From Aliiroseovarius pelagivivens (GTDB lineage Bacteria; Pseudomonadota; Alphaproteobacteria; Rhodobacterales; Rhodobacteraceae), in contig NZ_OMOI01000001.1 of the NCBI RefSeq assembly GCF_900302485.1, positions 930,001-994,000 on the forward strand: 64,000 nt of DNA, written 5' to 3'. Positions 19,009 to 28,257 of the stretch are shown piece by piece. Each line of letters opens with the position of its first letter. Position 1 is the first letter of the stretch. A program made the translations under genes and the position numbers. The notes under the pieces are model-generated. The model saw nothing but the letters and a program-made list of their open reading frames with translations. It was not told the DNA's origin and ran no database searches.

Positions 19009-19863
19009 ATGGAATACGTGGAAATTTTCGAAGTCGGCCCGCGCGACGGACTGCAAAACGAAAAGCGTCAGATCCCGACCGAGGAGAAGATCGCACTGGT
19101 CGATCTGTTGTCAGGTGCCGGCTTCAAGCGGATCGAGATCGCCAGCTTTGTCAGCCCCAAATGGGTGCCGCAAATGGCCGACAGCGCCGACGTTCTGGCA
19201 GGCATCACCCGCACGCCGGGCATATCCTATGCAGCCCTGACCCCGAATATGCGGGGCTTTGAAGGGGCCGTGGTAGCAAAAGCCGACGAGATTGCCATCT
19301 TTGGCTCGGCCTCGGAAGGATTCTCGAAGGCCAATATCAACTGCACCATTGCCGAAAGCCTCGAGCGGTTTCAGCCGGTGGCCGAGGCCGCTAAAGCGGC
19401 GGGCCTTCCCATGCGCGGCTACATTTCCTGCGTGACGGACTGCCCTTATGACGGGCCGACCGATCCTGCGCAGGTGGCGTGGGTTGCGAAAGAGCTGCTG
19501 GCTATGGGCTGCTATGAAATCTCGCTGGGCGACACGATCGGACAGGCCACGCCAGACAGCATCTCGACCATGCTGGATGCGGTGTTGGGCGAAGGCGAAG
19601 CGTCGAAGTTTGCAGGCCACTACCATGACACCAGTGGGCGGGCTTGCGACAATGTCGAGGCCTCGCTGGCCAAGGGCATTCGCGTGTTTGACGCCGCTGT
19701 CGGCGGGCTGGGCGGCTGTCCTTACGCGCCGGGCGCGCAAGGCAATGTGGCGACCGAAGCCGTATATGACCGCGTGACCGCGCTGGGCTACACCACCGGA
19801 CTGGACCGGGACATTCTTGAAAAAGCTGCCGTGATGGCGCGGCAAATGCGGGCAGGGGACTAA
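19009..19863 (+). CDS. Hydroxymethylglutaryl-CoA lyase
   Basis: A 284-residue DRE-TIM metallolyase that cleaves HMG-CoA to acetoacetate and acetyl-CoA, the last step of leucine degradation. FEVGPRDGLQNEKRQIP carries the catalytic Arg/Asp, IEIASFVSPKWVPQMADS is typical of the family, and GGLGGCPYAPGAQGNVATE near the C-terminus contains the conserved Cys loop. The ATG at 19009 follows CGAGGAG with good spacing and lies four bases after the GST stop. It corresponds to mvaB/liuE of other bacteria. Confidence 0.94.
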   Translation: MEYVEIFEVGPRDGLQNEKRQIPTEEKIALVDLLSGAGFKRIEIASFVSPKWVPQMADSADVLAGITRTPGISYAALTPNMRGFEGAVVAKADEIAIFGSASEGFSKANINCTIAESLERFQPVAEAAKAAGLPMRGYISCVTDCPYDGPTDPAQVAWVAKELLAMGCYEISLGDTIGQATPDSISTMLDAVLGEGEASKFAGHYHDTSGRACDNVEASLAKGIRVFDAAVGGLGGCPYAPGAQGNVATEAVYDRVTALGYTTGLDRDILEKAAVMARQMRAGD

Positions 19864-19865
19864 TC

Positions 19866-20648
19866 ATGGGTTATGAAACCATTTCGATCACCACGGATGA
19901 ACGCGGCGTAGCCGCGCTGCTTTTGGACCGTGCGGACAAGCACAACGCCATGTCTGCCACGATGATTGAAGAGCTGACAGACGCCGCGAACAAACTGGGT
20001 GCGGATGATGCAGTGCGCGTGGTGATCTTGACCGGCGACGGCAAAAGCTTCTGCGCGGGCGGTGATTTGCGCTGGATGCAAGACCAGATGGCGGCTGATC
20101 CAGTGACCCGTGGCGTCGAGGCCAAGAAGCTGGCTATGATGCTGAATGCATTGAATGAAATGCCCAAACCCTTGATTGCGAAAGTGCAGGGGCAAGCATT
20201 TGGCGGTGGGGTCGGGATGGCCTCGGTGTCCGATGTTTCAATTGGTGTGCAGGGGGCAAAATTTGGCCTGACCGAAACCCGTCTGGGCCTGATTCCGGCC
20301 ACGATCGGACCCTACGTTCTGGCCCGACTGGGCGAGGCGATGGCACGTCGCGTCTTCATGTCGGCGCGTATTTTCGATGCAGATGAAGCCGTGACACTGG
20401 GCCTTCTGGCCAAGGCTGTTGCGCCGGAAGATCTGGACGCTGCTGTTGAGGCCGAGGTGAAACCCTACCTGTCGGTGGCCCCCGGCGCGGTGGCCGAAGC
20501 CAAAGCCTTGGCACGCCGCCTTGGCCCGCCCATCACGGAAGAGATCATCGACGAAACCATTGCCGGTCTGGTCGCGCGTTGGGAAAGCGCCGAAGCACAG
20601 GAAGGCATCGCAGCCTTCTTCGCAAAAGAGAAGCCAAGCTGGGCGTGA
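19866..20648 (+). CDS. Methylglutaconyl-CoA hydratase-type enoyl-CoA hydratase
   Basis: A 260-residue crotonase-fold protein. Oxyanion-hole segments are GDGKSFCAGGDLRWMQ (about 57-72) and KVQGQAFGGGVGMASVSD (about 104-121), and GLTETRLGLIPATIGPYVLARLG follows with the second catalytic acidic residue. The operon context (isovaleryl-CoA dehydrogenase, MCC, HMG-CoA lyase) supports hydration of 3-methylglutaconyl-CoA, the liuC step; from sequence alone another enoyl-CoA substrate is possible. Two bases separate it from the lyase stop. Confidence 0.88.
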   Translation: MGYETISITTDERGVAALLLDRADKHNAMSATMIEELTDAANKLGADDAVRVVILTGDGKSFCAGGDLRWMQDQMAADPVTRGVEAKKLAMMLNALNEMPKPLIAKVQGQAFGGGVGMASVSDVSIGVQGAKFGLTETRLGLIPATIGPYVLARLGEAMARRVFMSARIFDADEAVTLGLLAKAVAPEDLDAAVEAEVKPYLSVAPGAVAEAKALARRLGPPITEEIIDETIAGLVARWESAEAQEGIAAFFAKEKPSWA

Positions 20649-20665
20649 TCTGCTAGGCTCTGCCC

Positions 20666-21031
20666 ATGATCTGGGCTGGCTGGATATACGTGGCGTTGAT
20701 CGCTGTCCTTGTGTGTTTCCAAGCCTGTATGGCGTTGGGGGCACCCTGGGGGCATCTGGCAAACGGAGGCCGTTGGCGCGGCCGCTTGCCTGCCGGGATG
20801 CGCGTGGCGGCCATCGGGCAGGGCGCAATTCTTATCTTCATGGGGACAGCGATGGCGGCGCGGGCTGGCATCGCACCCGATCTGCCGAGCTGGACGTTCT
20901 GGGTAGCGCTTGCCATCACAGTTTTGACCACGATTGCCAACCTTGCCACGCCCTCACGCGCTGAACGTATGTTGTGGGGTCCGGTGACCGTTGTCCTGAC
21001 GTTGTGCGCCCTGCGCCTTGCGTTTGGCTAG
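20666..21031 (+). CDS. Small four-helix membrane protein, unknown
   Basis: A 121-residue hydrophobic protein with about four predicted transmembrane segments (roughly 4-26, 47-67, 75-93 and 103-119) separated by short Arg-containing loops. No conserved catalytic motif is recognisable. It sits 17 bases after the hydratase gene on the same strand and is the last gene before the long nuo leader region, so it may be the tail of the leucine operon. The function is not known. Confidence 0.6.
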   Translation: MIWAGWIYVALIAVLVCFQACMALGAPWGHLANGGRWRGRLPAGMRVAAIGQGAILIFMGTAMAARAGIAPDLPSWTFWVALAITVLTTIANLATPSRAERMLWGPVTVVLTLCALRLAFG

Positions 21032-21341
21032 GCGGCGAGGCCCATATGGTGAGTCTCTTTTCCGATCCGTCTTTGAGGCGGAAATGCTGCAGATGCTCGG
21101 ACGCGCTGCAAGGTGGCAAGGAAAATTGATTAACACGTGATGGAATATTCGGGTGCGATTTCATGAGGAACATCGCCCAACCCCCTTACTTTCAACGCGA
21201 TTGCGACGTGTTATCGACGTTATGCGCTCTTGAATTCAAATGATTGAATGCGATGGCCGGTCGGTTGACCCTGCACCGGTGCGGCGGTAAACCGCACATA
21301 GCTAACGAAAGGCGGGAAATCCGCTTTATAAGGAGCCACAC
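21032..21341 (+). promoter_or_regulatory. Upstream/leader region of the nuo operon with two hairpins
   Basis: A 310-base gap without a supportable gene, expected to hold the promoter of the complex I operon. A perfect palindrome TTGAATTCAA lies at about 21232-21241. Close to the start codon, GTGCGG/CCGCAC can pair (21279-21297), and AAAG-CGG/CCGCTTT (with one bulged G) can pair around 21308-21327, just before AAGGAG (21330-21335). No convincing -35/-10 pair was found. The hairpins could influence nuoA translation or message stability. Confidence 0.35.
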
Positions 21342-21707
21342 GTGGAAGATCTTCTCAGGGAATACCTCCCCATCATCATTTTCCTCGGACTCGCCATTGT
21401 TATCGGACTTGTTCTGATCCTTGCCGCCGTTGTGCTGGCAGTCCGCAATCCCGACCCCGAAAAACTTAGTGCTTACGAATGCGGTTTCAATGCCTTCGAT
21501 GACGCGCGGATGAAATTTGATAGCCGGTTTTATCTGGTGGCGATCCTGTTCATCATTTTCGATCTGGAAATCGCCTTCCTGTTCCCTTGGGCTGTGGCCT
21601 TCAAGGACGTCGGGCTCTTGGGTTTCTGGTCAATGATGGTGTTCCTGGCCGTTCTGACGATCGGCTTTGCGTACGAATGGAAGAAAGGGGCACTCGAATG
21701 GGAGTGA
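21342..21707 (+). CDS. nuoA: NADH-quinone oxidoreductase subunit A
   Basis: A 121-residue membrane subunit of complex I with three transmembrane helices. The conserved loop [32 protein letters not shown] (motifs YECG and FDLE) is diagnostic. The start is GTG at 21342 behind AAGGAG at 21330-21335. It is the first of fourteen nuo genes in the canonical A-to-N order. Its end overlaps nuoB by ten bases. Confidence 0.97.
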   Translation: MEDLLREYLPIIIFLGLAIVIGLVLILAAVVLAVRNPDPEKLSAYECGFNAFDDARMKFDSRFYLVAILFIIFDLEIAFLFPWAVAFKDVGLLGFWSMMVFLAVLTIGFAYEWKKGALEWE

Positions 21708-22231
21708 TGACTGGAGCCAACACGGCTGGCGGTGACCGCGAACACGCGACCCGTCTTCTGAATGATCAGTTGGCCGACAAGGGCTTTCTGCTGACCACCA
21801 CCGACGACATTATCAACTGGGCCCGTACCGGGTCGCTGCACTGGATGACCTTTGGTCTGGCCTGCTGCGCGGTTGAGATGATGCACTCGGCCATGGCACA
21901 TTATGACCTTGAGCGTTTCGGGACTGCCCCGCGCGCCTCTCCGCGTCAGTCGGACCTGATGATCGTGGCCGGCACGTTGACCAACAAGATGGCGCCTGCG
22001 CTGCGCAAGGTTTACGACCAGATGCCTGATCCGCGTTACGTGATCTCGATGGGATCCTGCGCAAACGGCGGTGGCTATTACCACTATTCCTATTCGGTTG
22101 TGCGTGGCTGTGACCGTATCGTTCCTGTGGACGTCTATGTTCCGGGCTGCCCGCCGACCGCAGAGGCGCTGCTTTACGGCATCCTGCAACTGCAACGCAA
22201 AATCCGCCGCACCGGCACGATTGTGAGGTAA
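21698..22231 (+). CDS. nuoB: NADH-quinone oxidoreductase subunit B
   Basis: A 177-residue peripheral-arm subunit holding the terminal [4Fe-4S] cluster N2 that reduces quinone. Cluster ligands are seen in [20 protein letters not shown] and [15 protein letters not shown] 21698 (following AAAGGGG) is chosen, overlapping nuoA; ATG 21707 inside the overlap is a possible alternative giving three residues less. Confidence 0.97.
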   Translation: MGVMTGANTAGGDREHATRLLNDQLADKGFLLTTTDDIINWARTGSLHWMTFGLACCAVEMMHSAMAHYDLERFGTAPRASPRQSDLMIVAGTLTNKMAPALRKVYDQMPDPRYVISMGSCANGGGYYHYSYSVVRGCDRIVPVDVYVPGCPPTAEALLYGILQLQRKIRRTGTIVR

Positions 22232-22234
22232 GCG

Positions 22235-22846
22235 ATGAGCGAAGCCCTGAACGAACTTGGCGCCACCATCGAGGCAAAGCGTCCAGACTGCGTCCTCAGC
22301 TGGGATATCGCCTATGGCGAGCTGACCGTGAATGTCCCGCTGTCCGGAATTGTACCGTTCATCGAGTTCCTGAAGACGGACACTGCCTGCAAGTTCTCGT
22401 CGCTGGTGGACATCACCGCTGTGGACCTGCCAGAACGCGAGCCCCGTTTCGACGTGGTGTACCACTTCTTGTCGATGTACACGAACCAGCGCATCCGTGT
22501 GAAAGTGGCCGTGCGCGAAGACGATATGGTGCCCTCGATCACCGAGGTCCACAAATCCGCCAACTGGTTCGAACGCGAAGTTTTCGACATGTTCGGGATC
22601 CTGTTTTCGGGCCACCCGGATCTGCGTCGCATCCTGACCGACTATGGCTTCCGTGGCTTCCCGCTGCGCAAAGATTTCCCGACCACCGGCTATACCGAAG
22701 TGCGGTATGACGAAGTCGAGAAACGCGTAGTTTATGAACCCGTGACCCTGACGCAGGACTATCGCCAGTTCGACTTCATGTCCCCATGGGAGGGTGCAAA
22801 CTACATCCTGCCGGGCGACGAGAAAACGGAAGAGGCCAAAGGCTGA
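22235..22846 (+). CDS. nuoC: NADH-quinone oxidoreductase subunit C
   Basis: A 203-residue 30-kDa subunit of the hydrophilic arm. Conserved features are [27 protein letters not shown] and [31 protein letters not shown], the family signature near residues 110-140. NuoC and NuoD are separate proteins here, unlike the NuoCD fusion of enterobacteria. Three bases separate it from nuoB. The next gene is not nuoD but a sulfotransferase gene. Confidence 0.97.
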   Translation: MSEALNELGATIEAKRPDCVLSWDIAYGELTVNVPLSGIVPFIEFLKTDTACKFSSLVDITAVDLPEREPRFDVVYHFLSMYTNQRIRVKVAVREDDMVPSITEVHKSANWFEREVFDMFGILFSGHPDLRRILTDYGFRGFPLRKDFPTTGYTEVRYDEVEKRVVYEPVTLTQDYRQFDFMSPWEGANYILPGDEKTEEAKG

Positions 22847-22851
22847 TCCTG

Positions 22852-23709
22852 ATGAGTGGGCAAACCTTCATATTCTGCATTGGGGCAACGAAGGCCGGCA
22901 CCAGCTGGCTGTACGACTACCTCAATTCGCATCGGGAGTGTCAGCTTCCGGCGGTGAAGGAGCTTCACTATTTTGACGCGCTCGAGCATGGCAGCGGGGC
23001 ATGGCACCGCAAGCAGCTTGAAGAGCGGCTGGAAGGCGTGCGCGCCAAACTGGCCGCAGACGACACCCCGAAGCCGCATCAGAAGCGCTTGCTGGCTGAT
23101 GGCGAGGATTGGCTGAACGCATTTGACGGGGAAACCCGCGATGATGAAGCCTATCTGCAGTTTGTTCGCAAAGCTTCGGGTGATGCAAAGCTGATCGGCG
23201 ACTTCACTCCGGCCTATGGCATGCTGAAAGAAGCGACCTTCCGTGCAATGGCTGGGCTGACGGACAAGGTGCGCTTTGTCTTTTTGATGCGTGACCCGGT
23301 GGAACGCATCTGGTCGAACATCCGCATGGTTGTGGGCAACCAGGGACGTGCCGCATTGGACGCCAAGATCAAGGGCGTTCTGGACGGGACGGCTACGAAT
23401 ATCCTTGAGCGGTCGAACTATCGCCGCACTCTGAACCGTCTCAGCGCGGCCATGCCGTCCGAGATGTTTCACATTGAATTTTACGAACGGCTGTTTACGC
23501 CTGATGCAATCGCCCGTCTCTGTGCCTTTTTGGGGATCACCCCGGAACCTGCACAGTACGAACGCGTGGTACATCGCAGCGTGTCTGCCGATCTGCCTGC
23601 GGCCCAACGGGCCCAACTTCAGGCAGCACTGAAACCGCAATACAATTTCGTCGAGAAGTTCATGGGTGAGCTTCCGTCGGAATGGACCCAGAAGATGGTG
23701 AGCGTATGA
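22852..23709 (+). CDS. Sulfotransferase-domain protein inserted between nuoC and nuoD
   Basis: A 285-residue PAPS-dependent sulfotransferase-like protein. The N-terminal [19 protein letters not shown] matches the 5'-phosphosulfate loop and [14 protein letters not shown] (about 143-156) the 3'-phosphate site, as in deacetylase/sulfotransferase and Stf0-like bacterial members. The acceptor is unknown; no carbohydrate genes are near. It starts six bases after the nuoC stop and its TGA overlaps the nuoD start (ATGATG), so it is translated as part of the complex I message. No complex I role is known for this family. Confidence 0.85.
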   Translation: MSGQTFIFCIGATKAGTSWLYDYLNSHRECQLPAVKELHYFDALEHGSGAWHRKQLEERLEGVRAKLAADDTPKPHQKRLLADGEDWLNAFDGETRDDEAYLQFVRKASGDAKLIGDFTPAYGMLKEATFRAMAGLTDKVRFVFLMRDPVERIWSNIRMVVGNQGRAALDAKIKGVLDGTATNILERSNYRRTLNRLSAAMPSEMFHIEFYERLFTPDAIARLCAFLGITPEPAQYERVVHRSVSADLPAAQRAQLQAALKPQYNFVEKFMGELPSEWTQKMVSV

Positions 23710-24929
23710 TGGACGGATCCAAGAGCTTCGAAGACGCCAAAACCGGCGAACAGAAGATCCGAAACTTTAACATCAACTTCGGGCCTCAGCACCCGGCGGC
23801 ACACGGCGTGCTGCGCATGGTGCTTGAGCTGGACGGCGAGATTGTCGAGCGGGCCGACCCGCATATCGGCCTTCTGCACCGTGGCACCGAAAAGCTGATG
23901 GAAAGCCGCACGTATCTGCAGAACCTGCCGTATTTTGACCGTCTGGACTATGTGGCTCCGATGAACCAGGAACACGCTTGGTGTCTGGCGATCGAGAAAC
24001 TGGCCGGCGTTGAAGTGCCGCGTCGCGGTCAGCTGATCCGCGTGCTGTACTCGGAAATCGGCCGTATTCTGAACCACCTTCTGAACATCACCACTCAGGC
24101 AATGGACGTGGGTGCGTTGACCCCGCCACTTTGGGGTTTTGTCGAACGTGAAGCCCTGATGGGTTTTTACGAACGTGCTTGTGGCGCCCGTCTGCACGCT
24201 GCCTATTTCCGTCCCGGTGGTGTGCATCAGGATCTGCCGCCCGAGCTGATCGACGATATCGAGACGTGGGCGCATCATTTCCCGACCCGTATCAAGGATC
24301 TGGACGAGCTTCTGACCGAAAACCGCATCTTCAAACAGCGTAACGCTGATATTGGCGTGGTGGACGAACAGGACATTCTGGATTGGGGCTTCTCGGGGGT
24401 GATGGTCCGTGGATCCGGTCTGGCATGGGATTTGCGCCGCGCGCAGCCTTACGAATGCTATGACGAGTTCGAGTTCCAGATCCCCGTCGGCAAAAACGGC
24501 GACTGCTATGACCGCTATCTTGTCCGCATGGAAGAGATGCGCCAGTCGCTGTCGATCATCCTGCAATGTGTTGAAAAACTGCGTGCCCCCGAAGGGCAGG
24601 GCGACGTTTTGGCCCGTGGCAAGCTGACCCCGCCCAAGCGCAGCGACATGAAACAGTCGATGGAAAGCCTGATCCACCATTTCAAGCTTTACACCGAAGG
24701 CTTTAAACTGCCCGAAGGCGAGGTATATGCCGCCGTTGAAGCGCCCAAGGGCGAATTCGGTGTGTATCTGGTGTCGGACGGGTCCAACAAACCCTACCGC
24801 TCGAAAATCCGCGCGCCCGGGTTCTTGCACCTTCAGGCAATGGACTATGTGGCCAGTGGCCACCAACTGGCAGACGTCGCCGCCATCATCGGCACCATGG
24901 ACGTCGTGTTTGGGGAGATCGACCGCTAA
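23706..24929 (+). CDS. nuoD: NADH-quinone oxidoreductase subunit D
   Basis: A 407-residue 49-kDa subunit that forms the quinone cavity with NuoB. Conserved segments include [22 protein letters not shown] (about 22-43), [31 protein letters not shown] and the C-terminal VFGEIDR. Two adjacent ATGs (23706, 23709) are possible starts; the first overlaps the sulfotransferase stop. Its TAA overlaps the nuoE start (TAATG). Confidence 0.97.
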   Translation: MMDGSKSFEDAKTGEQKIRNFNINFGPQHPAAHGVLRMVLELDGEIVERADPHIGLLHRGTEKLMESRTYLQNLPYFDRLDYVAPMNQEHAWCLAIEKLAGVEVPRRGQLIRVLYSEIGRILNHLLNITTQAMDVGALTPPLWGFVEREALMGFYERACGARLHAAYFRPGGVHQDLPPELIDDIETWAHHFPTRIKDLDELLTENRIFKQRNADIGVVDEQDILDWGFSGVMVRGSGLAWDLRRAQPYECYDEFEFQIPVGKNGDCYDRYLVRMEEMRQSLSIILQCVEKLRAPEGQGDVLARGKLTPPKRSDMKQSMESLIHHFKLYTEGFKLPEGEVYAAVEAPKGEFGVYLVSDGSNKPYRSKIRAPGFLHLQAMDYVASGHQLADVAAIIGTMDVVFGEIDR

Positions 24930-26104
24930 TGCTTCGCCGTCTGCATCATGAACAGCCCGAAAGCTTTGCTTTCACGCCAGCCAACCTTGCTTGGGCGGAA
25001 GGGCAGATCACGAAATATCCCGAGGGACGTCAGGCCTCGGCTGTGATTCCGCTTTTGTGGCGTGCACAGGAACAGGAAGGCTGGCTGACCAAGCCCGCGA
25101 TTGAAGCTGTGGCCGACATGCTGGGCATGGCCTATATCCGCGTGCTGGAAGTGGCCTCGTTCTATTTCATGTTCCAACTGCAGCCTGTTGGCTCGGTCGC
25201 GCATATCCAGATTTGCGGCACCACGGGTTGCATGATCTGCGGCGCGGAAGACCTGATCGCGGTCTGTCGCGAGAAGATCGCCGACAAGCCGCATGTTGTG
25301 TCCGATGACGGCAAGCTGAGCTGGGAAGAGGTCGAGTGCCTTGGATCCTGCACCAACGCGCCGATGGCCCAAATCGGTAAGGACTATTACGAAGATTTGA
25401 CCGCCGAGAGCTTCGCCAAGATCGTGGACGAGCTACGTGCAGGCAATGTACCCACGCCCGGCCCGCAGAATGGTCGCTATGCGGCAGAGCCTCTGTCCGG
25501 TCTGACCTCGTTGACCGAGTATGATAGCGGCAAGACGCAGTATAACGCGTCGGTTCAGCTGGCCACGGATATCGGCGACACGGTCAAGCGCATCGACGGC
25601 ACCGAAGTTCCGCTTCTGACGCCGTGGATCGGTAAGGATGGGATCGTGGCTGGTCGCAATGCCGCCGCCCCGACGCCGAAAGCGCCCGAGACCGGCAAGA
25701 CGGCTGCTCAGCAGGCCAAACCGGCTGCCAAGAAAGCGGCGCCCAAGAAGGTCGCACCGAAGAATGCCGCACCGAAGAAAGCCGAGAAGGCCGAGGCCGC
25801 TCCCGCAGCGACTGGCACGGCAAAGAAACCTCGTACCCTGAAAGCCCCCCGCAAAGCCGGTGCGGATGATCTGAAACAGCTCAAGGGCGTCGGTCCCAAG
25901 CTGGAGCAGACCTTGAACGAGCTTGGGTTCTGGCATTTCGACCAGGTCGCCAAATGGGGCGCGGACGAGATCGCCTGGGTCGACGATAATCTGAAATTCA
26001 AAGGCCGGATCGAACGGGACGGCTGGGTAGAACAAGCCAAAATTCTGGCCGAGGGCGGAGAGACCGAATTCTCGTCCAAGGTCAAAAAAGGCAAGGTCTA
26101 CTAA
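24929..26104 (+). CDS. nuoE: NADH-quinone oxidoreductase subunit E with C-terminal extension
   Basis: A 391-residue 24-kDa subunit with the N1a [2Fe-2S] ligands in [15 protein letters not shown] (C-x4-C) and [10 protein letters not shown] (C-x3-C). The thioredoxin-like core ends near residue 170. It is followed by an Ala/Lys/Pro-rich linker (about 245-310) and a helix-hairpin-helix-like domain with [17 protein letters not shown] (about 315-331). E. coli NuoE has about 166 residues; a long version is known in Rhodobacter. The extra domain resembles nucleic-acid or protein-binding HhH modules, but its role in complex I is unknown. Confidence 0.93.
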   Translation: MLRRLHHEQPESFAFTPANLAWAEGQITKYPEGRQASAVIPLLWRAQEQEGWLTKPAIEAVADMLGMAYIRVLEVASFYFMFQLQPVGSVAHIQICGTTGCMICGAEDLIAVCREKIADKPHVVSDDGKLSWEEVECLGSCTNAPMAQIGKDYYEDLTAESFAKIVDELRAGNVPTPGPQNGRYAAEPLSGLTSLTEYDSGKTQYNASVQLATDIGDTVKRIDGTEVPLLTPWIGKDGIVAGRNAAAPTPKAPETGKTAAQQAKPAAKKAAPKKVAPKNAAPKKAEKAEAAPAATGTAKKPRTLKAPRKAGADDLKQLKGVGPKLEQTLNELGFWHFDQVAKWGADEIAWVDDNLKFKGRIERDGWVEQAKILAEGGETEFSSKVKKGKVY

Positions 26105-26113
26105 GGAATGAAC

Positions 26114-26338
26114 ATGGCAACCGACTCGCAAAACAACATCAGACGTCAGGGGCGTATGGCAGCACTTGTCATAGCTGCGACGGGGCTGTTGTGGGTCGGT
26201 GGCACGTTTGCTGGCAACAGCCTTGGCTGGTCCAATCGGACCATGGCATTGGTGGATATGCTGGCACTGGCCGGTTTTGTTTTCGGACTGGTCGTAACGT
26301 ATCGGATCTGGCGTCAGCGTCAGACGGATGAAGGATAG
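26114..26338 (+). CDS. DUF5337-type small membrane protein
   Basis: A 74-residue protein with two transmembrane segments (about 16-36 and 44-62) and a basic C-terminus, matching my recollection of the DUF5337 family found inside Rhodobacterales nuo operons. The ATG at 26114 is preferred over the one at 26108 because TAAGGA (26102-26107) touches the latter and leaves no spacer. It lies between nuoE and nuoF with gaps under ten bases. A role in complex I assembly is plausible but unproven. Confidence 0.75.
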   Translation: MATDSQNNIRRQGRMAALVIAATGLLWVGGTFAGNSLGWSNRTMALVDMLALAGFVFGLVVTYRIWRQRQTDEG

Positions 26339-26344
26339 AAGCGA

Positions 26345-27640
26345 ATGCTGCAGGATAAAGACCGGATCTTTACCAACCTCTATGGCATGCACGAACGCAC
26401 CCTTGCGGGCGCCAAAGCGCGCGGCCACTGGGACGGCACAGCCGGGATCATCAAAAAAGGCCGTGACTGGATCATCGACCAGATGAAAGCCTCGGGCCTG
26501 CGGGGCCGTGGTGGGGCGGGCTTCCCGACCGGTCTGAAATGGTCTTTCATGCCGAAGGAAAGCGATGGGCGTCCGGCCTATCTGGTGATCAACGCGGACG
26601 AATCCGAACCCGGCACCTGTAAAGACCGCGAGATCATGCGCCATGATCCGCACACGCTGATCGAAGGCGCGCTGATTGCGTCTTTCGCGATGAATGCCAA
26701 CACCGCCTACATCTATATCCGCGGCGAGTTCATCCGCGAGCGTGAAGCGCTGCAAGCGGCGATTGACGAAGCCTATGACGCGGGTCTTCTGGGCAAGAAC
26801 GCTGCGAAATCTGGCTGGGACTTCGACCTGTTCCTGCATCACGGGGCAGGCGCGTACATCTGCGGTGAAGAAACCGCGCTGATCGAAAGCCTTGAAGGCA
26901 AGAAGGGCATGCCCCGCATGAAGCCTCCTTTCCCGGCAGGCGCGGGCCTGTATGGTTGCCCGACTACGGTAAACAACGTGGAATCGATTGCGGTTGTGCC
27001 GACCATTCTGCGCCGTGGTCCGGAATGGTTTGCGGGCTTTGGCCGCCCCAACAATGCGGGCACCAAACTGTTTGGCATTTCGGGCCACGTGAACAACCCA
27101 TGCGTGGTTGAAGAGGCCATGTCGATCAGCTTCGAAGAGCTGATTGAAAAGCATTGCGGCGGTATTCGCGGTGGTTGGGACAATCTGAAAGCGGTTATTC
27201 CCGGTGGATCGTCCGTGCCCTGTGTTCGCGCTGAAAACATGCGCGACGCGATCATGGATTTCGATTACCTGCGCGGCGAGCTGGGTTCGGGTCTTGGGAC
27301 TGCGGCGGTGATTGTGATGGATCAATCCACCGACATGATCAAAGCGATCTGGCGCCTGTCGAAATTCTATAAGCACGAAAGCTGCGGCCAGTGTACGCCG
27401 TGCCGTGAAGGCACCGGCTGGATGATGCGCGTGATGGATCGTCTGGTTAAAGGCGAGGCAGATGTCGAGGAAATCGACATGCTGTGGGACGTGACCAAGC
27501 AGGTCGAAGGCCACACAATCTGTGCGCTTGGTGACGCGGCTGCGTGGCCGATCCAGGGCCTGATCCGCAATTTCCGAGACGAAATCGAAGACCGTATCCG
27601 TGTGAATAAGCAGGGTAAAGTCAGCATCGCTGCCGAGTAA
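26345..27640 (+). CDS. nuoF: NADH-quinone oxidoreductase subunit F
   Basis: A 431-residue 51-kDa subunit that binds NADH, FMN and cluster N3. [15 protein letters not shown] (about 52-66) is the NADH/FMN glycine loop, AYIYIRGEF and [19 protein letters not shown] follow, and [15 protein letters not shown] (about 346-360) with a later Cys binds the [4Fe-4S] cluster. The length is normal. The next nuo gene, nuoG, is 617 bases further on, after the DUF5333 gene. Confidence 0.97.
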   Translation: MLQDKDRIFTNLYGMHERTLAGAKARGHWDGTAGIIKKGRDWIIDQMKASGLRGRGGAGFPTGLKWSFMPKESDGRPAYLVINADESEPGTCKDREIMRHDPHTLIEGALIASFAMNANTAYIYIRGEFIREREALQAAIDEAYDAGLLGKNAAKSGWDFDLFLHHGAGAYICGEETALIESLEGKKGMPRMKPPFPAGAGLYGCPTTVNNVESIAVVPTILRRGPEWFAGFGRPNNAGTKLFGISGHVNNPCVVEEAMSISFEELIEKHCGGIRGGWDNLKAVIPGGSSVPCVRAENMRDAIMDFDYLRGELGSGLGTAAVIVMDQSTDMIKAIWRLSKFYKHESCGQCTPCREGTGWMMRVMDRLVKGEADVEEIDMLWDVTKQVEGHTICALGDAAAWPIQGLIRNFRDEIEDRIRVNKQGKVSIAAE

Positions 27641-27668
27641 GCGCGAACTGTAGAGAGAAACCAGTACG

Positions 27669-27788
27669 ATGAACAAGCAACGCAACATACTGAAAATAGG
27701 CGATTTTACGCCCGTTTTGGCGTGTTGTTATTGCATGACAACGCCTCTGCTTCCCATCTCCTTTGTAAACAAAGGAGTTTTGAGATGA
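27669..27788 (+). CDS. Candidate 39-codon leader ORF coupled to the DUF5333 gene
   Basis: An ATG at 27669 opens a frame of 39 codons whose stop TGA (27786-27788) overlaps the ATG of the DUF5333 gene (27785) as ATGA. A weak GAGAG lies upstream. The peptide is basic at its start and contains ACCYC near residues 18-22. Translation would run through two stem-loops, including the one that sequesters the downstream ribosome site. It may be a regulatory leader or an uncharacterised small protein; conservation cannot be checked here. Confidence 0.4.
   Translation: MNKQRNILKIGDFTPVLACCYCMTTPLLPISFVNKGVLR
27719..27745 (+). promoter_or_regulatory. Stem-loop in the nuoF-DUF5333 spacer
   Basis: GGCG(TG)TTGT can pair with ACAACGCC around a nine-base loop, with a two-base bulge in the 5' arm. 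It precedes the stronger hairpin at 27758-27777 by twelve bases. Together they look like an mRNA control or processing element rather than a terminator, because no U-tract follows. Confidence 0.35.
27758..27777 (+). promoter_or_regulatory. Hairpin sequestering the ribosome binding site of the DUF5333 gene
   Basis: CTCCTTTG and CAAAGGAG form a perfect 8-bp stem with a TAAA loop. The 3' arm contains the Shine-Dalgarno AAAGGAG (27771-27777), seven bases before the ATG at 27785. Translation of the overlapping 39-codon frame would open the stem, giving a simple coupling switch. Confidence 0.6.
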
Positions 27789-28198
27789 TGAGTATTCGTA
27801 CTGTTTTTCTGGCCGCTGGCCTGTCCGCAACTGCCGGGATGGCACACGCCACAGACTATGATCCGCTGCGTAGCGACAGCCGCATGCATGCCGAACTGCT
27901 TGGCGCGTCTGTTGCCTATCTGATCGACGAAAACTGTGACGCGCTGAGCTTGCGTAAGCTGCGCCTTCTGAACAAGGCGTTTTCTCTGCGTAAACACGCC
28001 ATGTCGCTGGGGTTCTCGCACAGCGAGGTCATGGACTATGTGGACAGCGATACCGAACAAGACCGTTTCCGCGCCATTGCCGAGCCTCTTTTGGCGTCGA
28101 AAGGTGTGGTTGAGGGTCAGGAAGAAACTTATTGCACGGTTGGCCGTGCAGAGATTGAAAAGCGCTCTTTTACGGGCTCGTTACTATACGAGCGCTGA
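27785..28198 (+). CDS. DUF5333-type exported protein between nuoF and nuoG
   Basis: A 137-residue protein with a signal peptide ending MAHAT, so probably periplasmic. Two Cys are seen in the mature part (YLIDENCDALSLRK and ETYCTVGR), which could form one disulfide. From memory it matches DUF5333, a family restricted to Rhodobacterales nuo operons. The start has a strong but hairpin-buried AAAGGAG, and the ATG overlaps the stop of an upstream 39-codon frame. Function unknown; a periplasmic protein in a complex I operon might help assembly, but this is inference. Confidence 0.75.
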   Translation: MMSIRTVFLAAGLSATAGMAHATDYDPLRSDSRMHAELLGASVAYLIDENCDALSLRKLRLLNKAFSLRKHAMSLGFSHSEVMDYVDSDTEQDRFRAIAEPLLASKGVVEGQEETYCTVGRAEIEKRSFTGSLLYER

Positions 28199-28257
28199 GG
28201 GCATGAACGTGTGGGCACGGTGAAAACACCGGCTCATGGAACGAAAAAGGGACCGTG

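Noticed and set aside
25433..27688. Long minus-strand open frame (751 codons) opposite nuoE-nuoF
   Set aside because: Antisense to conserved complex I genes; His/Arg-rich low-quality composition typical of a frame opposite high-GC coding DNA.
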